Positions 44,020 to 52,358 of a DNA stretch of 64,000 nt are shown here, piece after piece. The first letter of the stretch is position 1, and each line of letters begins with the position of its first letter. The DNA lies in the NCBI RefSeq assembly GCF_002835805.1, contig NZ_PISE01000014.1, forward strand, positions 27,255-91,254, in the 5' to 3' direction. Position numbers and translations under genes: made by a program. The stretch is from Niallia nealsonii (GTDB lineage Bacteria; Bacillota; Bacilli; Bacillales; Cytobacillaceae). The notes beneath the pieces were generated by a model. That model searched no databases and had not been told where the DNA came from. It worked only from the letters and a program-made list of their open reading frames with translations.

Positions 44020-44092
44020 GCAACCCGGCTGTCATAGCAAAAGCATTAGGCCCGTGGCTTTGCGTCCTTTACTTTCGTAAAGTTTGCCAATG
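44020..44092 (-). promoter_or_regulatory. Cyclic di-GMP-I (GEMM-I) riboswitch aptamer, second copy
   Basis: On the minus strand it contains GGCAAAC, a TTTAC-GAAA-GTAAA stem loop, GACGCAAAGCC, CGGGCCTAA and GCCGGGTTGC, as in the copy at 11481-11552. It lies 32 bases after the stop codon of the Spo0E-like gene and 135 bases before a 66-residue membrane protein gene. No clear terminator stem is seen downstream, so the switch mechanism is not obvious. Confidence 0.88.
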
Positions 44093-44124
44093 AAGAATTA
44101 TAGGTTAATGATGTGATTTAAGTC

Positions 44125-44304
44125 TTAACTTTTGAATCGTTGATATTGAAAAATAAAATAATCAAGCTGTTGACTGATTTGAATTGTAGTTGAACTATTA
44201 AAGCCTTTTTCCATGCCAATATCAATTAGTTCTTTTCGTAATCTATAAATATGATTTTCTAGTTGATTGAGAGAATAATCTTTTTCTTTATAGGTGTTAA
44301 GCAC
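44125..44304 (-). CDS. Spo0E-like aspartyl-phosphate phosphatase
   Basis: GTG 44304 follows AGGAGTGATA. The 59-residue protein has the Spo0E pattern, with SLNQLENHIYRLRKELI and the SQQLDYFIFQYQ motif. It would dephosphorylate Spo0A~P and restrain sporulation. It is the intact counterpart of the copy at 11559-11765; both are followed by a c-di-GMP aptamer. Confidence 0.85.
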   Translation of the reverse strand: MLNTYKEKDYSLNQLENHIYRLRKELIDIGMEKGFNSSTTIQISQQLDYFIFQYQRFKS

Positions 44305-44447
44305 TATTATCACTCCTGATTTTTGGGAAAAATACAAACAAAAGTAATTATATCAAAGAATATTCAAAAATTCTTAATTTTAAAGTGAGTCTTTTTACTT
44401 ATTTTTGTTGAATGAAAGAGTAATTAAGTTTAGGAGAGGTCTGCACA

Positions 44448-44597
44448 ATGACAAAGGATATTCGCCGCATTGAATTTTACACTAGAAGATCCAAAGAGTT
44501 GGGTTCATTTCATCCAACTCAAAGGGATGCTCGATGGCGGAGAAGATGTATTCGGCTGATGAATTATAAATCTGCTATGTATAGATTATTTAAGTAG
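44448..44597 (+). CDS. Small basic protein, 49 residues
   Basis: ATG 44448 follows AGGAGAGGT at good spacing. The peptide is rich in Arg and aromatics (RDARWRRRCIRLMNYKSAMY) and is probably nucleic-acid binding or phage-derived. No family is recognised. Confidence 0.55.
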   Translation: MTKDIRRIEFYTRRSKELGSFHPTQRDARWRRRCIRLMNYKSAMYRLFK

Positions 44598-44714
44598 TTA
44601 AGTAAATAGTTTTACTCTCCTTTCCTTCTGGAAGGGAGAGAATGTCCGAATAAAGAGGAAGCACTTTGAGTTAGTTAGTGCTTTCCAATAAAGCTTAATT
44701 AATGGTAGGAGATA

Positions 44715-44825
44715 TTAGTATCCTCCACCCATATAAGATGCACCTATGATGATTAGCAAAATAAATAAAACAACAATTAGAGCAAAGCTCATGCCGTATC
44801 CTCCACCATTTTCGTTACATGACAT
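44715..44825 (-). CDS. YjcZ-type sporulation small membrane peptide
   Basis: ATG 44825 follows AAAGGAGGTGACAC. The 36-residue peptide has a glycine/tyrosine-rich start ([20 protein letters not shown]), one TM helix and a GGGY end, the hallmark of the YjcZ/YtzI-like peptides made in spores of Bacillaceae. Confidence 0.88.
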   Translation of the reverse strand: MSCNENGGGYGMSFALIVVLFILLIIIGASYMGGGY

Positions 44826-45101
44826 AATCGTGTCACCTCCTTTAACTCTGAGTTAATACTATTTTATGCTGGTCGTCAGTTGTTGAAATGGACAAACATG
44901 CATGAACAGATATAAAAGGCAGAGTAATTATCATTGAGTCACTTAGAGAAAATTTGAGTTGAAAGCGAAAAGGACTAGGTTGAATGTTTAGTACAACTAT
45001 TGTTTAGGAAAGAAGTTGAAAGACGAAATATTTAAGACCATTTTTTATCAAACTGATTAAAGCAAATGTCTGATTCTCAAATTATAAAGGGAGTGGTATA
45101 A

Positions 45102-45248
45102 ATGACACTTTTTACAGTTATGAACAGAGAACATTCATATGGAGGAAGGATTGGAATTTTCATATGTGAGGATACAACAGGTATTACTCTTAGTTTTGGA
45201 GAAGAGAAAGTAACTTTTAGCAAAGATGAGGTAAGAGAAATTTTATAA
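45102..45248 (+). CDS. Hypothetical protein, 48 residues
   Basis: ATG 45102 follows AAAGGGAGTGG. The peptide is probably a small beta fold (GRIGIFICEDTTGITLSF). Unknown function. Confidence 0.55.
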   Translation: MTLFTVMNREHSYGGRIGIFICEDTTGITLSFGEEKVTFSKDEVREIL

Positions 45249-45295
45249 AAGAATGAAATTGGAGAGTAATAGATTAGTAGACAACAACTATGCAA

Positions 45296-45321
45296 TAAAA
45301 AAGCTAGGTATTGTACCTAGC
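45296..45321 (-). terminator. Intrinsic terminator of the 47-residue membrane peptide gene
   Basis: GCTAGGTA pairs with TACCTAGC; on the minus strand it is followed by TTTTTTATT. It overlaps the stop codon. Confidence 0.85.
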
Positions 45322-45460
45322 GATTAGATAAATTTTTAACTTTTTTGTTGGTACTAATAGCAATACTAATAAGCAAAGCGCTAAAGATACTAGAGAGTAT
45401 TGCTGAACCAACACCCATCCACATAATTGTTATAAGTTTTTCTTTGTAGTTTGGAAACAT
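45317..45460 (-). CDS. Small single-TM membrane peptide, 47 residues
   Basis: ATG 45460 follows AAAAGGAG. The peptide has a central TM helix (GSAILSSIFSALLISIAI) and a basic tail. Unknown function; a self-contained unit with its own terminator. Confidence 0.65.
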   Translation of the reverse strand: MFPNYKEKLITIMWMGVGSAILSSIFSALLISIAISTNKKVKNLSNR

Positions 45461-45616
45461 ATTTAATCTCCTTTTAGTTAATCATTTTTATCATTGACTA
45501 AAAAGCTGGAATTTATGTATTAGCTGTATAGCTAGATAATGCAAGGCAACAACGACATACATCTTCAGTCCCAAACTAATTTTCTGGAAACGAGTTATTT
45601 AAACCTTAGAGTATAT

Positions 45617-46033
45617 TTATTTTAGTTTTCTGACAAATTTGAGATTTAATAAAAGGATAAAGAAAAGTATAGGATAAATTAACGCAGAATACCAAATTTT
45701 CCAACCATGATGTGAAAAAAAACTTGTTTCCTTTGCTGTATACTCATAAATTGTTGCAAAAAGACTCCGAATAATAAAATAGAATATTTTAATCTTATAA
45801 TTCTTCTTCTGAGGATATAAATTTAAAAATATTATATTGATTGCAGGATAAATCCCAATCATAGCTATGTAATCAATCAATTGAATCCCTTCATGAAAAT
45901 AGTGATATAGATTAAATTTGGCATCCAAAAATAGATCAGCTGTTCCAGAAAGGATAAGGGAAAATAGTGAAGTTGTATAAATTTCTAGCTTAGTCAAAGT
46001 TTTAGGCATAAAGAATGCAATTAAATTAAACAA
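45617..46033 (-). CDS. CBO0543-type multi-pass membrane protein
   Basis: The frame encodes about 138 residues with four TM segments and the GWKIWYSALIYPILF end, like the proteins at 49354, 56649 and 57163. It starts with TTG 46033; the hydrophobic frame continues upstream to a stop codon without ATG or a ribosome binding site at TTG, so an unusual ATT start near 46066 after AAAAGAGTG or a lost N-terminus is possible. Function unknown. Confidence 0.65.
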   Translation of the reverse strand: MFNLIAFFMPKTLTKLEIYTTSLFSLILSGTADLFLDAKFNLYHYFHEGIQLIDYIAMIGIYPAINIIFLNLYPQKKNYKIKIFYFIIRSLFATIYEYTAKETSFFSHHGWKIWYSALIYPILFFILLLNLKFVRKLK

Positions 46034-46157
46034 AACAATTGATAATATAAGTAGAAAAATAGAAAATCACTCTTTTCGGCGGATTTCGACGATATGTTTA
46101 TATTATTAATTTATCCAAATTGTAGCTAATTATGTCGCAGTACGAAAAAACTATGCA

Positions 46158-46203
46158 ACAAAAAGCCCAGTATCCATAGGTGAGTGAGTTTGGATACTGG
46201 GTA
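46158..46203 (-). terminator. Intrinsic terminator of the 46-residue peptide gene (block A)
   Basis: CCCAGTATCCA (46166-46176) pairs with TGGATACTGGG (46191-46201); the minus-strand reading ends in CTTTTTG. A similar hairpin follows the paralogous gene at 57835. Confidence 0.8.
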
Positions 46204-46309
46204 CAATCCTTCCTTAAGACAAGTATATAGGGATTTAAGGGGAAGTTACTATGTAGATTGTGAATATTTAATGAAAGTAGTTAAACAGCGAATTATGTAT
46301 CAGAGTTCT

Positions 46310-46450
46310 CTAATCTAAAAATGATAATTCTGATTCATGTACTAGTTCATACTCGATAGCATTTAAAGTTTTTAATTCACAATATCCTGTTTCATATTTA
46401 TAAATTAGTAGATATTCTTTTTCTTGGTATAGGACCTTTGTTTCGTTCAT
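46310..46450 (-). CDS. Small protein, 46 residues (block A paralog)
   Basis: The ATG at 46450 follows a weak GGCGGG site. The charged peptide has LYQEKEYLLIYKYETGYCEL and NAIEYELVHESEL motifs and is nearly identical to the product at 57835-57975, showing selection or recent duplication. Phage-type context. Confidence 0.65.
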   Translation of the reverse strand: MNETKVLYQEKEYLLIYKYETGYCELKTLNAIEYELVHESELSFLD

Positions 46451-46597
46451 AATAACCCGCCTTTAATGTAGAAGTTAATAAGATAGTACCTTACGCATAA
46501 AGGAGGAAACAACAGGATAAAAGTAAATATTAGTTAAGATTTTGTAAATTTCTATTTATTTTAGTGATTTGTTAAGTAAGGTAGGAAGTGTTAAATA

Positions 46598-46711
46598 ATG
46601 ATTATTTATAGCTGCCAAGATTGTGAAGAGGAAATAATTGATTATAGGATTCTTCCTAAATTATTATGCGGAAAATGCGGTAAGTATATGGATGCCGAGG
46701 AGCAAGAATAA
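46598..46711 (+). CDS. Zinc-ribbon peptide, 37 residues (block A)
   Basis: The peptide has two CxxC knuckles (SCQDC and LCGKCGKYMD), a rubredoxin-like zinc ribbon. A near-identical copy is at 58199-58318, where the start is GTG. The ribosome binding site is weak (GGAAG). Probably prophage-derived. Confidence 0.6.
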   Translation: MIIYSCQDCEEEIIDYRILPKLLCGKCGKYMDAEEQE

Positions 46712-46714
46712 AAA

Positions 46715-46741
46715 TAAAAAAGCCAGGATTGCTCCCAGCAT
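46715..46741 (-). terminator. Terminator of the 82-residue minus-strand gene
   Basis: On the minus strand GCTGGGAGCAATCCTGGC folds into a short stem followed by TTTTTTA, four bases after the stop of the gene at 46745. Confidence 0.65.
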
Positions 46742-46744
46742 AAT

Positions 46745-46993
46745 CTACATTTCTTTGGATATTGTTAGTTCACTTATTGTATGTGCCAATGATTTACAGT
46801 CTCCATCATACATGTGGAAATTTAATGAATGTATGAGATGATTCACCTTTTGTTCAAACTCGTCAAGAACATTTAATTCTGTAGACCAATGAATTTGTGG
46901 AATAGACACAATAAATCGATTATCTTCAGTTTTTATGATAAAGACATCGGCATTCCTATGCAAAACATCTAATTTTTTCTGTAAATATTTCAT
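46745..46993 (-). CDS. Hypothetical protein, 82 residues
   Basis: ATG 46993 follows AAGGG. The soluble protein contains FIIKTEDNRFIVSIPQIHW and an acidic helical C-terminus. No family is recognised; its own terminator follows. Confidence 0.6.
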   Translation of the reverse strand: MKYLQKKLDVLHRNADVFIIKTEDNRFIVSIPQIHWSTELNVLDEFEQKVNHLIHSLNFHMYDGDCKSLAHTISELTISKEM

Positions 46994-47119
46994 GAAAACC
47001 AACCCTTTTAAAAAAATTATACTCGAATAAAATAAATAGACCAATAAATAAAAAAGCCGGGATTTCTCCCAGCCCTCTTAGATATCGGTACGTAAATTAT
47101 AGCATGGGAGTGATTCTAG

Positions 47120-47331
47120 ATGCGCTTGAAAGATTTAACAATTAATCCGAGTACTTATGCTACTAGAAGTTGATATAATGGAACAAAAAGGAAGCTTTAC
47201 CATTGTGGTTTGTAATGGAAAGGCTAAGCTAAGTTAACTCAGCTGCCGGAATATGGAGAGACAAAAATCATCACTCATCAAGGAAAGGTAAAACGGGTTA
47301 AGTTTGATGAGGGGGAAGAGTTTTTGTGTAT
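47120..47331 (+). pseudogene. xtrA: XtrA/YqaO-like phage protein, frameshifted (block A)
   Basis: ATG 47120 starts MRLKDLTINPST as in PBSX XtrA. The frame is lost near 47165 and again near 47233, where a five-base duplication (GCTAA) is visible. LTQLPEYGETKIITHQGKVK then follows in a third frame. XtrA is a small PBSX/skin prophage protein of unknown role. Confidence 0.8.
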
Positions 47332-47735
47332 CATATTTTTTAGATACCAATTTATTTGTAGCTAATTTCCAATTTAATTCTCGAGATAACGCAAAATTAT
47401 TAAAGTACTCACAGAGAGGAGACATAAAGCTATATTTGACTTATACAAATTATAAGGAAATATTAAAAAAGTATAAAGATACTATATCTCCAATAAGTAA
47501 GAATATGAAGTCTGCAAATGCCGAGTTTTCTAAACACTCTGGCAATCTAATTGTTAATGAAATTAAAAAGCCAAAAGATTATACGGATAAATATAAAATA
47601 TATTTAGATAGACTAATTGAAAAAAACAACATTGAAATCATAAATCATATAAATGATTTCTCTTTTAAATTGATAGAGAAGTACTTTAATAATGAGAAAC
47701 CATTAGCGATTTTTATAATGAAGAGTTTGATATAA
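47319..47735 (+). pseudogene. PIN-domain ribonuclease relic joined to the xtrA relic
   Basis: The frame encodes a PIN-like start (YFLDTNLFVANF with the conserved Asp) and LYLTYTNYKEILKKY, about 135 residues. It has no start of its own: the first codons overlap the xtrA relic out of frame, and the C-terminus ends abruptly at 47735. It may be a deletion fusion. Confidence 0.6.
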
Positions 47736-47803
47736 TCACAGCGACATGCACAGCCTTAATTGGTGGAGCAGTCGCTATTTTTAATAACTTACTTCAGAAA
47801 TAA
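47705..47803 (+). pseudogene. C-terminal fragment of a small phage protein before the holin gene
   Basis: A frame different from the PIN relic reads FYNEEFDIITATCTALIGG and NNLLQK then TAA. There is no start. It seems to be the tail of a gene that lay upstream of the holin. Confidence 0.4.
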
Positions 47804-47868
47804 GGTAGTTAGTACAGGCGCACAAGCGAATTGGTGAAAATTAGCATAAAGTATAGGGAGCGTTGTTA

Positions 47869-48108
47869 ATGGACAGAGGTACAGTTATCTGTACTATCGT
47901 ATTCGCTTGGGCATTTGTTAACCAGATATTTGTTTATTATGGATTTTATAAAATACCAGGGACATCAGATGATTGGGAAATGATTTTAACTAATGTATTT
48001 ACTTTTATTACAGCTACAATTGCATGGTTTAAAAACAACTATATAACTGTAAAAGGAAAGAAACAAAAAGAGGTGCTAAAAGCAAATAATTTAACAAAAG
48101 CAAAGTAG
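47869..48108 (+). CDS. Phage holin, SPP1-type
   Basis: ATG 47869 follows AGGGAGCG. The 79-residue protein begins MDRGTV, has a TM helix (IFAWAFVNQIFVYYGF region), a short loop and a second hydrophobic stretch (ILTNVFTFITATIAWF), then a basic tail. This matches SPP1-family holins that open the membrane for the endolysin, encoded 150 bases downstream. A weak AGAGC..GCTCT terminator follows. Confidence 0.88.
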   Translation: MDRGTVICTIVFAWAFVNQIFVYYGFYKIPGTSDDWEMILTNVFTFITATIAWFKNNYITVKGKKQKEVLKANNLTKAK

Positions 48109-48155
48109 AGAGCACCTAAATAGACGCTCTTTTTTTCTTTTGGGGAGCTAGTTAC

Positions 48156-48242
48156 GTGCTCAGGCGATTAAAGAATTTCTTCTTGTTATTTCGCAAAGAA
48201 GATTCAACTGAACAAGAAACTTTATTAGATGAAAAATACTAA
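48156..48242 (+). CDS. Small peptide between holin and endolysin genes, 28 residues
   Basis: GTG 48156 follows GGGGAG. The peptide has a basic-hydrophobic start (RRLKNFFLLFRKE) and an acidic end. It lies 15 bases before the endolysin gene and may be a lysis accessory; evidence is modest. Confidence 0.4.
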   Translation: MLRRLKNFFLLFRKEDSTEQETLLDEKY

Positions 48243-48257
48243 AAGGAGATGTGTTGA

Positions 48258-49130
48258 ATGGCATTCACACCATATTATCATGAAAGAAATTTAAAAAACC
48301 TTGCACAACTTGGAGATAATACAAAGAAAAAGGCAATAGAATGGTATAAATATTTAATCGAAAATGAAATAAACGTATTGATCTATGAAACTACTCGTTC
48401 TGTAGAAACACAAAGAGAAAACGTGGCAAAAGGTGCTTCTCAAACAATGAAATCCTATCATTTAGAGGGAATAGGGCAAGCATTAGATTTTGTTATGGTA
48501 GATACCAAAGGGAATGCTCTTTGGAATGGATATGGTTCTGCAGAAGCCAAAAAGGCTATTGCCAAAGCTAAAGCATTAGGGTTTGAATGGGGTGGAGATT
48601 GGACTACTTTAGTCGATAAACCACACCTTGAATATCATTACAAAGGTTATGGCACAGATACTTTTAAAACAAAAGGTGATGCTATTTCTTTAACCGTTGA
48701 AAAAAGTACGATTACTACTAAAACAGTCACTGAAAAATCCAAAAACCCTTCTGTTGTGTATGAAGCTCACGTGCAAGGCATTGGGTGGCAAGGGAAGAAA
48801 AAAGACGGCCAAACAGCTGGAACAACTGGAAAATCCCAAAGATTAGAAGCGTTAACGGTGAAATTGGAAAACTCTAATGCGGAATTAGAAATGCAAGGAC
48901 ATGTCCAAGGTATCGGATGGACAACTGTCAGAACAAACGGAGAAGTTATTGGCACCATTGGAGAGAGTCTGCGTTTAGAAGCAATTAAACTAAAAGCATC
49001 TGGATTAACCATTCAATACAGAGTACATGTAGAAAAAGACGGATGGACAGCTTGGAAGAAAAACGGAGAAATTGCGGGTACTACTGGCCTGAAAAAAGGA
49101 ATTGAAGCGATTCAAATCAAGTTGTCATAA
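48258..49130 (+). CDS. Endolysin: M15-type peptidase with three ChW repeats
   Basis: ATG 48258 follows AAGGAGATG. Residues 1-140 form an M15 D-Ala-D-Ala/L-Ala-D-Glu-type peptidase with SYHLEGIGQALDF (zinc His and Asp) and KPHLEYHYKG. Residues 165-290 hold three 40-45 residue ChW repeats (GIGWQGKKKDGQTAGTTG; GIGWTTVRTNGEVIGTIG; KDGWTAWKKNGEIAGTTG). The family cuts peptidoglycan stem peptides. ChW repeats are best known from clostridial surface proteins, so this pairing on a Bacillaceae lysin is uncommon. Confidence 0.88.
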   Translation: MAFTPYYHERNLKNLAQLGDNTKKKAIEWYKYLIENEINVLIYETTRSVETQRENVAKGASQTMKSYHLEGIGQALDFVMVDTKGNALWNGYGSAEAKKAIAKAKALGFEWGGDWTTLVDKPHLEYHYKGYGTDTFKTKGDAISLTVEKSTITTKTVTEKSKNPSVVYEAHVQGIGWQGKKKDGQTAGTTGKSQRLEALTVKLENSNAELEMQGHVQGIGWTTVRTNGEVIGTIGESLRLEAIKLKASGLTIQYRVHVEKDGWTAWKKNGEIAGTTGLKKGIEAIQIKLS

Positions 49131-49173
49131 AATAAACGGGATGGTACAAACTATATAGTGATTAGCCTTACCC

Positions 49174-49206
49174 AAAGCCCTATTCTTCGGAGTAGGGTTT
49201 ATTTTT
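49174..49206 (+). terminator. Intrinsic terminator after the endolysin gene
   Basis: AAGCCCTATTC and GAGTAGGGTTT arms around TTCG, followed by ATTTTT. Confidence 0.75.
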
Positions 49207-49353
49207 ATATAAAATATTTATAATCTAATTAGGCGGTATCCAGATGAGAATTGAAATAACAATCGGGTTTTTACCTATTATTGGTATAAAAATAAGATGC
49301 TAGGAAAATTTAATATAGCACAGGTTTTAATCCTATTCGTAGGAGGTAATAGA

Positions 49354-49917
49354 ATGTCCGTTCAACAGTATTGGAAAGAAATAAATAACGCGAGTGAGAA
49401 GGTATCATCTTTAATAAATTCTTATTGGCATGAGCATTCTGACTGGGGGAATTGGCAGTTCTGGGTCTTACTAATATTCTTACTTATTCCACTTGTTGTG
49501 CTTTTGATAAAGCTTGATAGGAGGAGAACTTTTGAAATTCTTTTCTTTGGATTTACAGTTCATATGCTATGGACATATACAGAAAACTCGCTCATAAGAA
49601 AAGGTTATATCGACCATCACTACTTTATAATACCATTCTTACCACAGGCTTTAGGAATAACAGCATCCTTTCTTCCTGTTTCATTTATGCTATTATATCA
49701 ATTTTGTATCAAAAATAATAAGAATTTTCTTGTATGGACTGCGGGACTATCAGCTGTAATGGCCTTTGTTTTTGCACCCATTGAGAAGCTATTAGGATTT
49801 CTTTCCACGTTAAAGGGTTTTACGATTTTTCATATATTTTTATTAGATATTGCCATTACAATGATTGCCTATGGATTGACGAAGTTTTTCACGAATTTTT
49901 ATAAGAAAAGTCAATAG
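49354..49917 (+). CDS. CBO0543-type multi-pass membrane protein
   Basis: ATG 49354 follows AGGAGGT; an upstream ATG lacks a good site. The 187-residue protein has an N-terminal helical domain and five TM segments, with EILFFGFTVHMLWTYTE near residue 68. Related proteins are at 45617, 56649 and 57163. Function unknown. Confidence 0.75.
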   Translation: MSVQQYWKEINNASEKVSSLINSYWHEHSDWGNWQFWVLLIFLLIPLVVLLIKLDRRRTFEILFFGFTVHMLWTYTENSLIRKGYIDHHYFIIPFLPQALGITASFLPVSFMLLYQFCIKNNKNFLVWTAGLSAVMAFVFAPIEKLLGFLSTLKGFTIFHIFLLDIAITMIAYGLTKFFTNFYKKSQ

Positions 49918-49952
49918 CCTTCAGGAAAAAATAAATTAGTGTGGGTGTAAAA

Positions 49953-50195
49953 ATGGATGTAGATTTCGTCCCTCCATCCAAAAAGATTGCACCTTCTATT
50001 GAAAAAGGAAAATTTTTTGCTACATGGAATAAATTTGTTCAAGGCATGTTGTATCTTCATGGCTATGATCCAAAAGGATTTGATGGCATATTCGGTACCG
50101 GAATGTTAGCAGCCATTAAGAAATTCCAAAAAGAGCATGGGTTAACTGCTGATGGTATTGTAGGACTAAATACATTCGTTAAGTTTTTTGCATAA
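49953..50195 (+). CDS. Peptidoglycan-binding domain peptide (endolysin tail remnant)
   Basis: The 80-residue protein is mostly a PG_binding_1 domain (GYDPKGFDGIFGTGMLAAIK, FQKEHGLTADGIVGLNTFVK). No catalytic domain precedes it and the ribosome binding site is poor. The bases after its stop (AAAATAAACGGGATGG) match those after the M15 lysin, so it may be the tail of a second, deleted endolysin. Confidence 0.65.
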   Translation: MDVDFVPPSKKIAPSIEKGKFFATWNKFVQGMLYLHGYDPKGFDGIFGTGMLAAIKKFQKEHGLTADGIVGLNTFVKFFA

Positions 50196-50243
50196 AATAA
50201 ACGGGATGGATAAAACTAATAGTACATCATGATTAATCTTCAC

Positions 50244-50275
50244 GAACCCTTCTCTTAGTGAGAGGGGTCTTTTTG
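50244..50275 (+). terminator. Intrinsic terminator
   Basis: ACCCTTCTC pairs with GAGAGGGGT around TTAGT, followed by CTTTTT. Confidence 0.8.
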
Positions 50276-50289
50276 ATACAGGATTTGTT

Positions 50290-50322
50290 AAAAAAAAAAG
50301 AACTCATTTAAGAGTTCTTTTA
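50290..50322. terminator. Bidirectional terminator
   Basis: AAAAAAGAACTC pairs with GAGTTCTTTT around ATTTAA, with A and T runs on both sides. Confidence 0.75.
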
Positions 50323-50583
50323 TAGGCATCTTATTCAATTAAGTCCCTGTTAGTTGAACAAATCCCTCACTTTTTTGTTCTAATTTTGCACCAAACAAAA
50401 ACTTTATAGTGAAAAATACTCTGCTGCAATCCTCATAAAAATAACTTCAAATGCAGATCTCGTTTACAATTAGGGACACCTTGAGTCTTGTAGAGCTATT
50501 ATTAGTATTGATATAGTTAATTTATTAATTTGTAGATATTGAAGAAAGTCAACATAAAATATATTGACTTTCTCTTGCAAATC
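50323..50583. other. Intergenic region, nothing recognised
   Basis: No coding frame or structured element seen between the terminator and the TauE gene. Confidence 0.5.
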
Positions 50584-51348
50584 TTAGAGTAGCTTTAGTC
50601 CACTTACAAAGATCAATACAGCAACAACTGTTCGTAACGGTCTTGTCGGGACCTTTGCAGAAATGCTACTACCTATCAATACTCCTGGAATTGAGCCCAT
50701 GAGTAAGTTACCCACTAGCATATAGTTAACATTTCCATAACCAATATGAAGCAATCCTGCGACCGAAACTAAAAGAAAAGCATGCGCAATATCAGTACCA
50801 ACCATCTCTGATGTCTTCATTTGATAGAGATAGATCATTGCCACAGCGAATAAAGAACCTGAACCTAAAGAAGTGAGTCCGACAATAAATCCAAAAATGC
50901 AACCAATTAAAATCGTTAGCATCTTCTTTTCTTTCAAAGGTTTCAATTGCCAACGATTAGGTCTTAATTTTTTTTCCACAAAAGTTTTGATAATGATAGC
51001 TAGTGAAACAAATACCAGTATATATCCGAGGGAATGCCTAATAATCTGTTCTTGATTATGGTAATAAGATTCAAAATAATGAAGGGAACCTATCGCTACC
51101 ACCGCACTCGGAATACTTCCTATCGCTAAATACTTAACCATCTGAACATTAACTGTTTTTTGTCTCCAATGTTGAGAAACTCCGAATAGTTTCGTAATTG
51201 AATTATAAACAAGGTCTGTACCAACAGCAATTGAAGGATTAACTCCTATTAAAATTAATACAGGAGTTAGGAGTGCTGCTCCTCCTACTCCAGTAAGCCC
51301 TACCAAAAAACCTACAAGTAAACCCATCAATGTAATCCAGATATCCAT
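50584..51348 (-). CDS. TauE/SafE-family sulfite/anion exporter
   Basis: ATG 51348 follows TGGAGCG. The 254-residue protein has about eight TM helices in two repeats with the family glycine motifs (LVGLTGVGGAALLTPVLIL, VGLTSLGSGSLFAVAMIY). Members move sulfite, sulfoacetate or other small anions. It is a single gene with no metabolic neighbours. Confidence 0.88.
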   Translation of the reverse strand: MDIWITLMGLLVGFLVGLTGVGGAALLTPVLILIGVNPSIAVGTDLVYNSITKLFGVSQHWRQKTVNVQMVKYLAIGSIPSAVVAIGSLHYFESYYHNQEQIIRHSLGYILVFVSLAIIIKTFVEKKLRPNRWQLKPLKEKKMLTILIGCIFGFIVGLTSLGSGSLFAVAMIYLYQMKTSEMVGTDIAHAFLLVSVAGLLHIGYGNVNYMLVGNLLMGSIPGVLIGSSISAKVPTRPLRTVVAVLIFVSGLKLL

Positions 51349-51655
51349 ATTGTACGCTCCATAAATCCTAAGTATTTATATAGGATTATATATATTTATA
51401 CTTATCTTGTAAATAACTAATTATTTCTTAGATTCCGATAATTAGCCCCTGTTTTTTTAGAAAAGTAAAAAGCGCACATATTAATGAGTCAAATCTCTTC
51501 TTCCACTCCCTGCCCTGTTGGCCATCCATGAAGCCATGCCTCATCACAGAAAGTGTAAGATAAATTCATTCTTACCAACATTCATTAATAGAACCTTTGT
51601 ATAAAAAGGATATTTCTTACGAATTGTAGAAAACGTATTCTAAAGAAAAGGAGGA
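51349..51655. other. Intergenic region, nothing recognised
   Basis: About 300 bases between divergent genes; probably promoters for both, no further structure seen. Confidence 0.45.
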
Positions 51656-51661
51656 ATGTAT

Positions 51662-51769
51662 ATGAAAGATCCAGGAGGAACTGGTGGTTCGCCTTTGTTC
51701 AATTTCCCAAGAGGAGGATATAAGTATAGACCCTCCACCAGGTTGGTAAAAAGGAAGTCCTTCTCCTAG
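51662..51769 (+). CDS. Small glycine/basic peptide, 35 residues
   Basis: ATG 51662 follows AAAGGAGGAATGTAT, an excellent site. The peptide starts KDPGGTGGSPLFNFPRGGYK and has a basic end. No family is recognised. Confidence 0.55.
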   Translation: MKDPGGTGGSPLFNFPRGGYKYRPSTRLVKRKSFS

Positions 51770-51865
51770 TGGGGCATTGTTTCTTCCAGTAAATGCAATT
51801 CCTTTATAGTAAGTTATAAAAGAAAAGACTAATTTTTTCAAAAAGTTTGAATCTATAATTATAAA

Positions 51866-51914
51866 AAAACAAACTAACCACCTATAAAGTTTAAAAGGGA
51901 TTAGTTTGTTTTTG
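51866..51914. terminator. Bidirectional terminator hairpin
   Basis: AAACAAACTAA and TTAGTTTGTTT arms (with an inner CC/GG pair) enclose about 20 bases and are flanked by A and T runs; it lies between the 35-residue gene and a convergent relic. Confidence 0.7.
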
Positions 51915-51915
51915 A

Positions 51916-52047
51916 TTATTTTTCAATTATACGTGTAAGTTTAATTGTTACTTTTTTTTTGGCTTTATCAATTTTTGTTGCAGTGATATAAGTCTGCAAA
52001 CGGTAATCTGTAGTGGTCATGCTTGCTCTCAATTTAGGAATCTTCAT
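51916..52047 (-). pseudogene. C-terminal fragment of a paralog of the secreted protein at 52359
   Basis: The 43-codon minus-strand frame has no ribosome binding site. Its end (TTDYRLQTYITATKIDKAKK, KVTI) closely resembles the C-terminus of the secreted protein encoded at 52359 (TKYSLETTLQVNKIDKKKKT, VTF). It is a truncated duplicate in inverted orientation. Confidence 0.6.
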
Positions 52048-52358
52048 GTAAAATCACCATAAGCTCTAGCTGAAGACGAAAATTCATTAAAAAGCATGAT
52101 TACAAATGTAAAAATTAACAGAATACTCAATAATTTCCTTTATTTCCATTTACTTTCTTTTTGTGGTTGAAGGTAATGTTACAATAAAATATATAAATAT
52201 TAAATTTTAGAATTATTAGTCTTAAAATTTAAGTTTGGATACTCATTGATGAGTTATAAGTCAAACTAGATAAACGGCACAATTTATGAAAAAAAGGTAA
52301 CATTCTATCCAAATCCAAATTTTTTTTGTAAACTTAAGAAAAAGAAAGGTGGAAAAAA

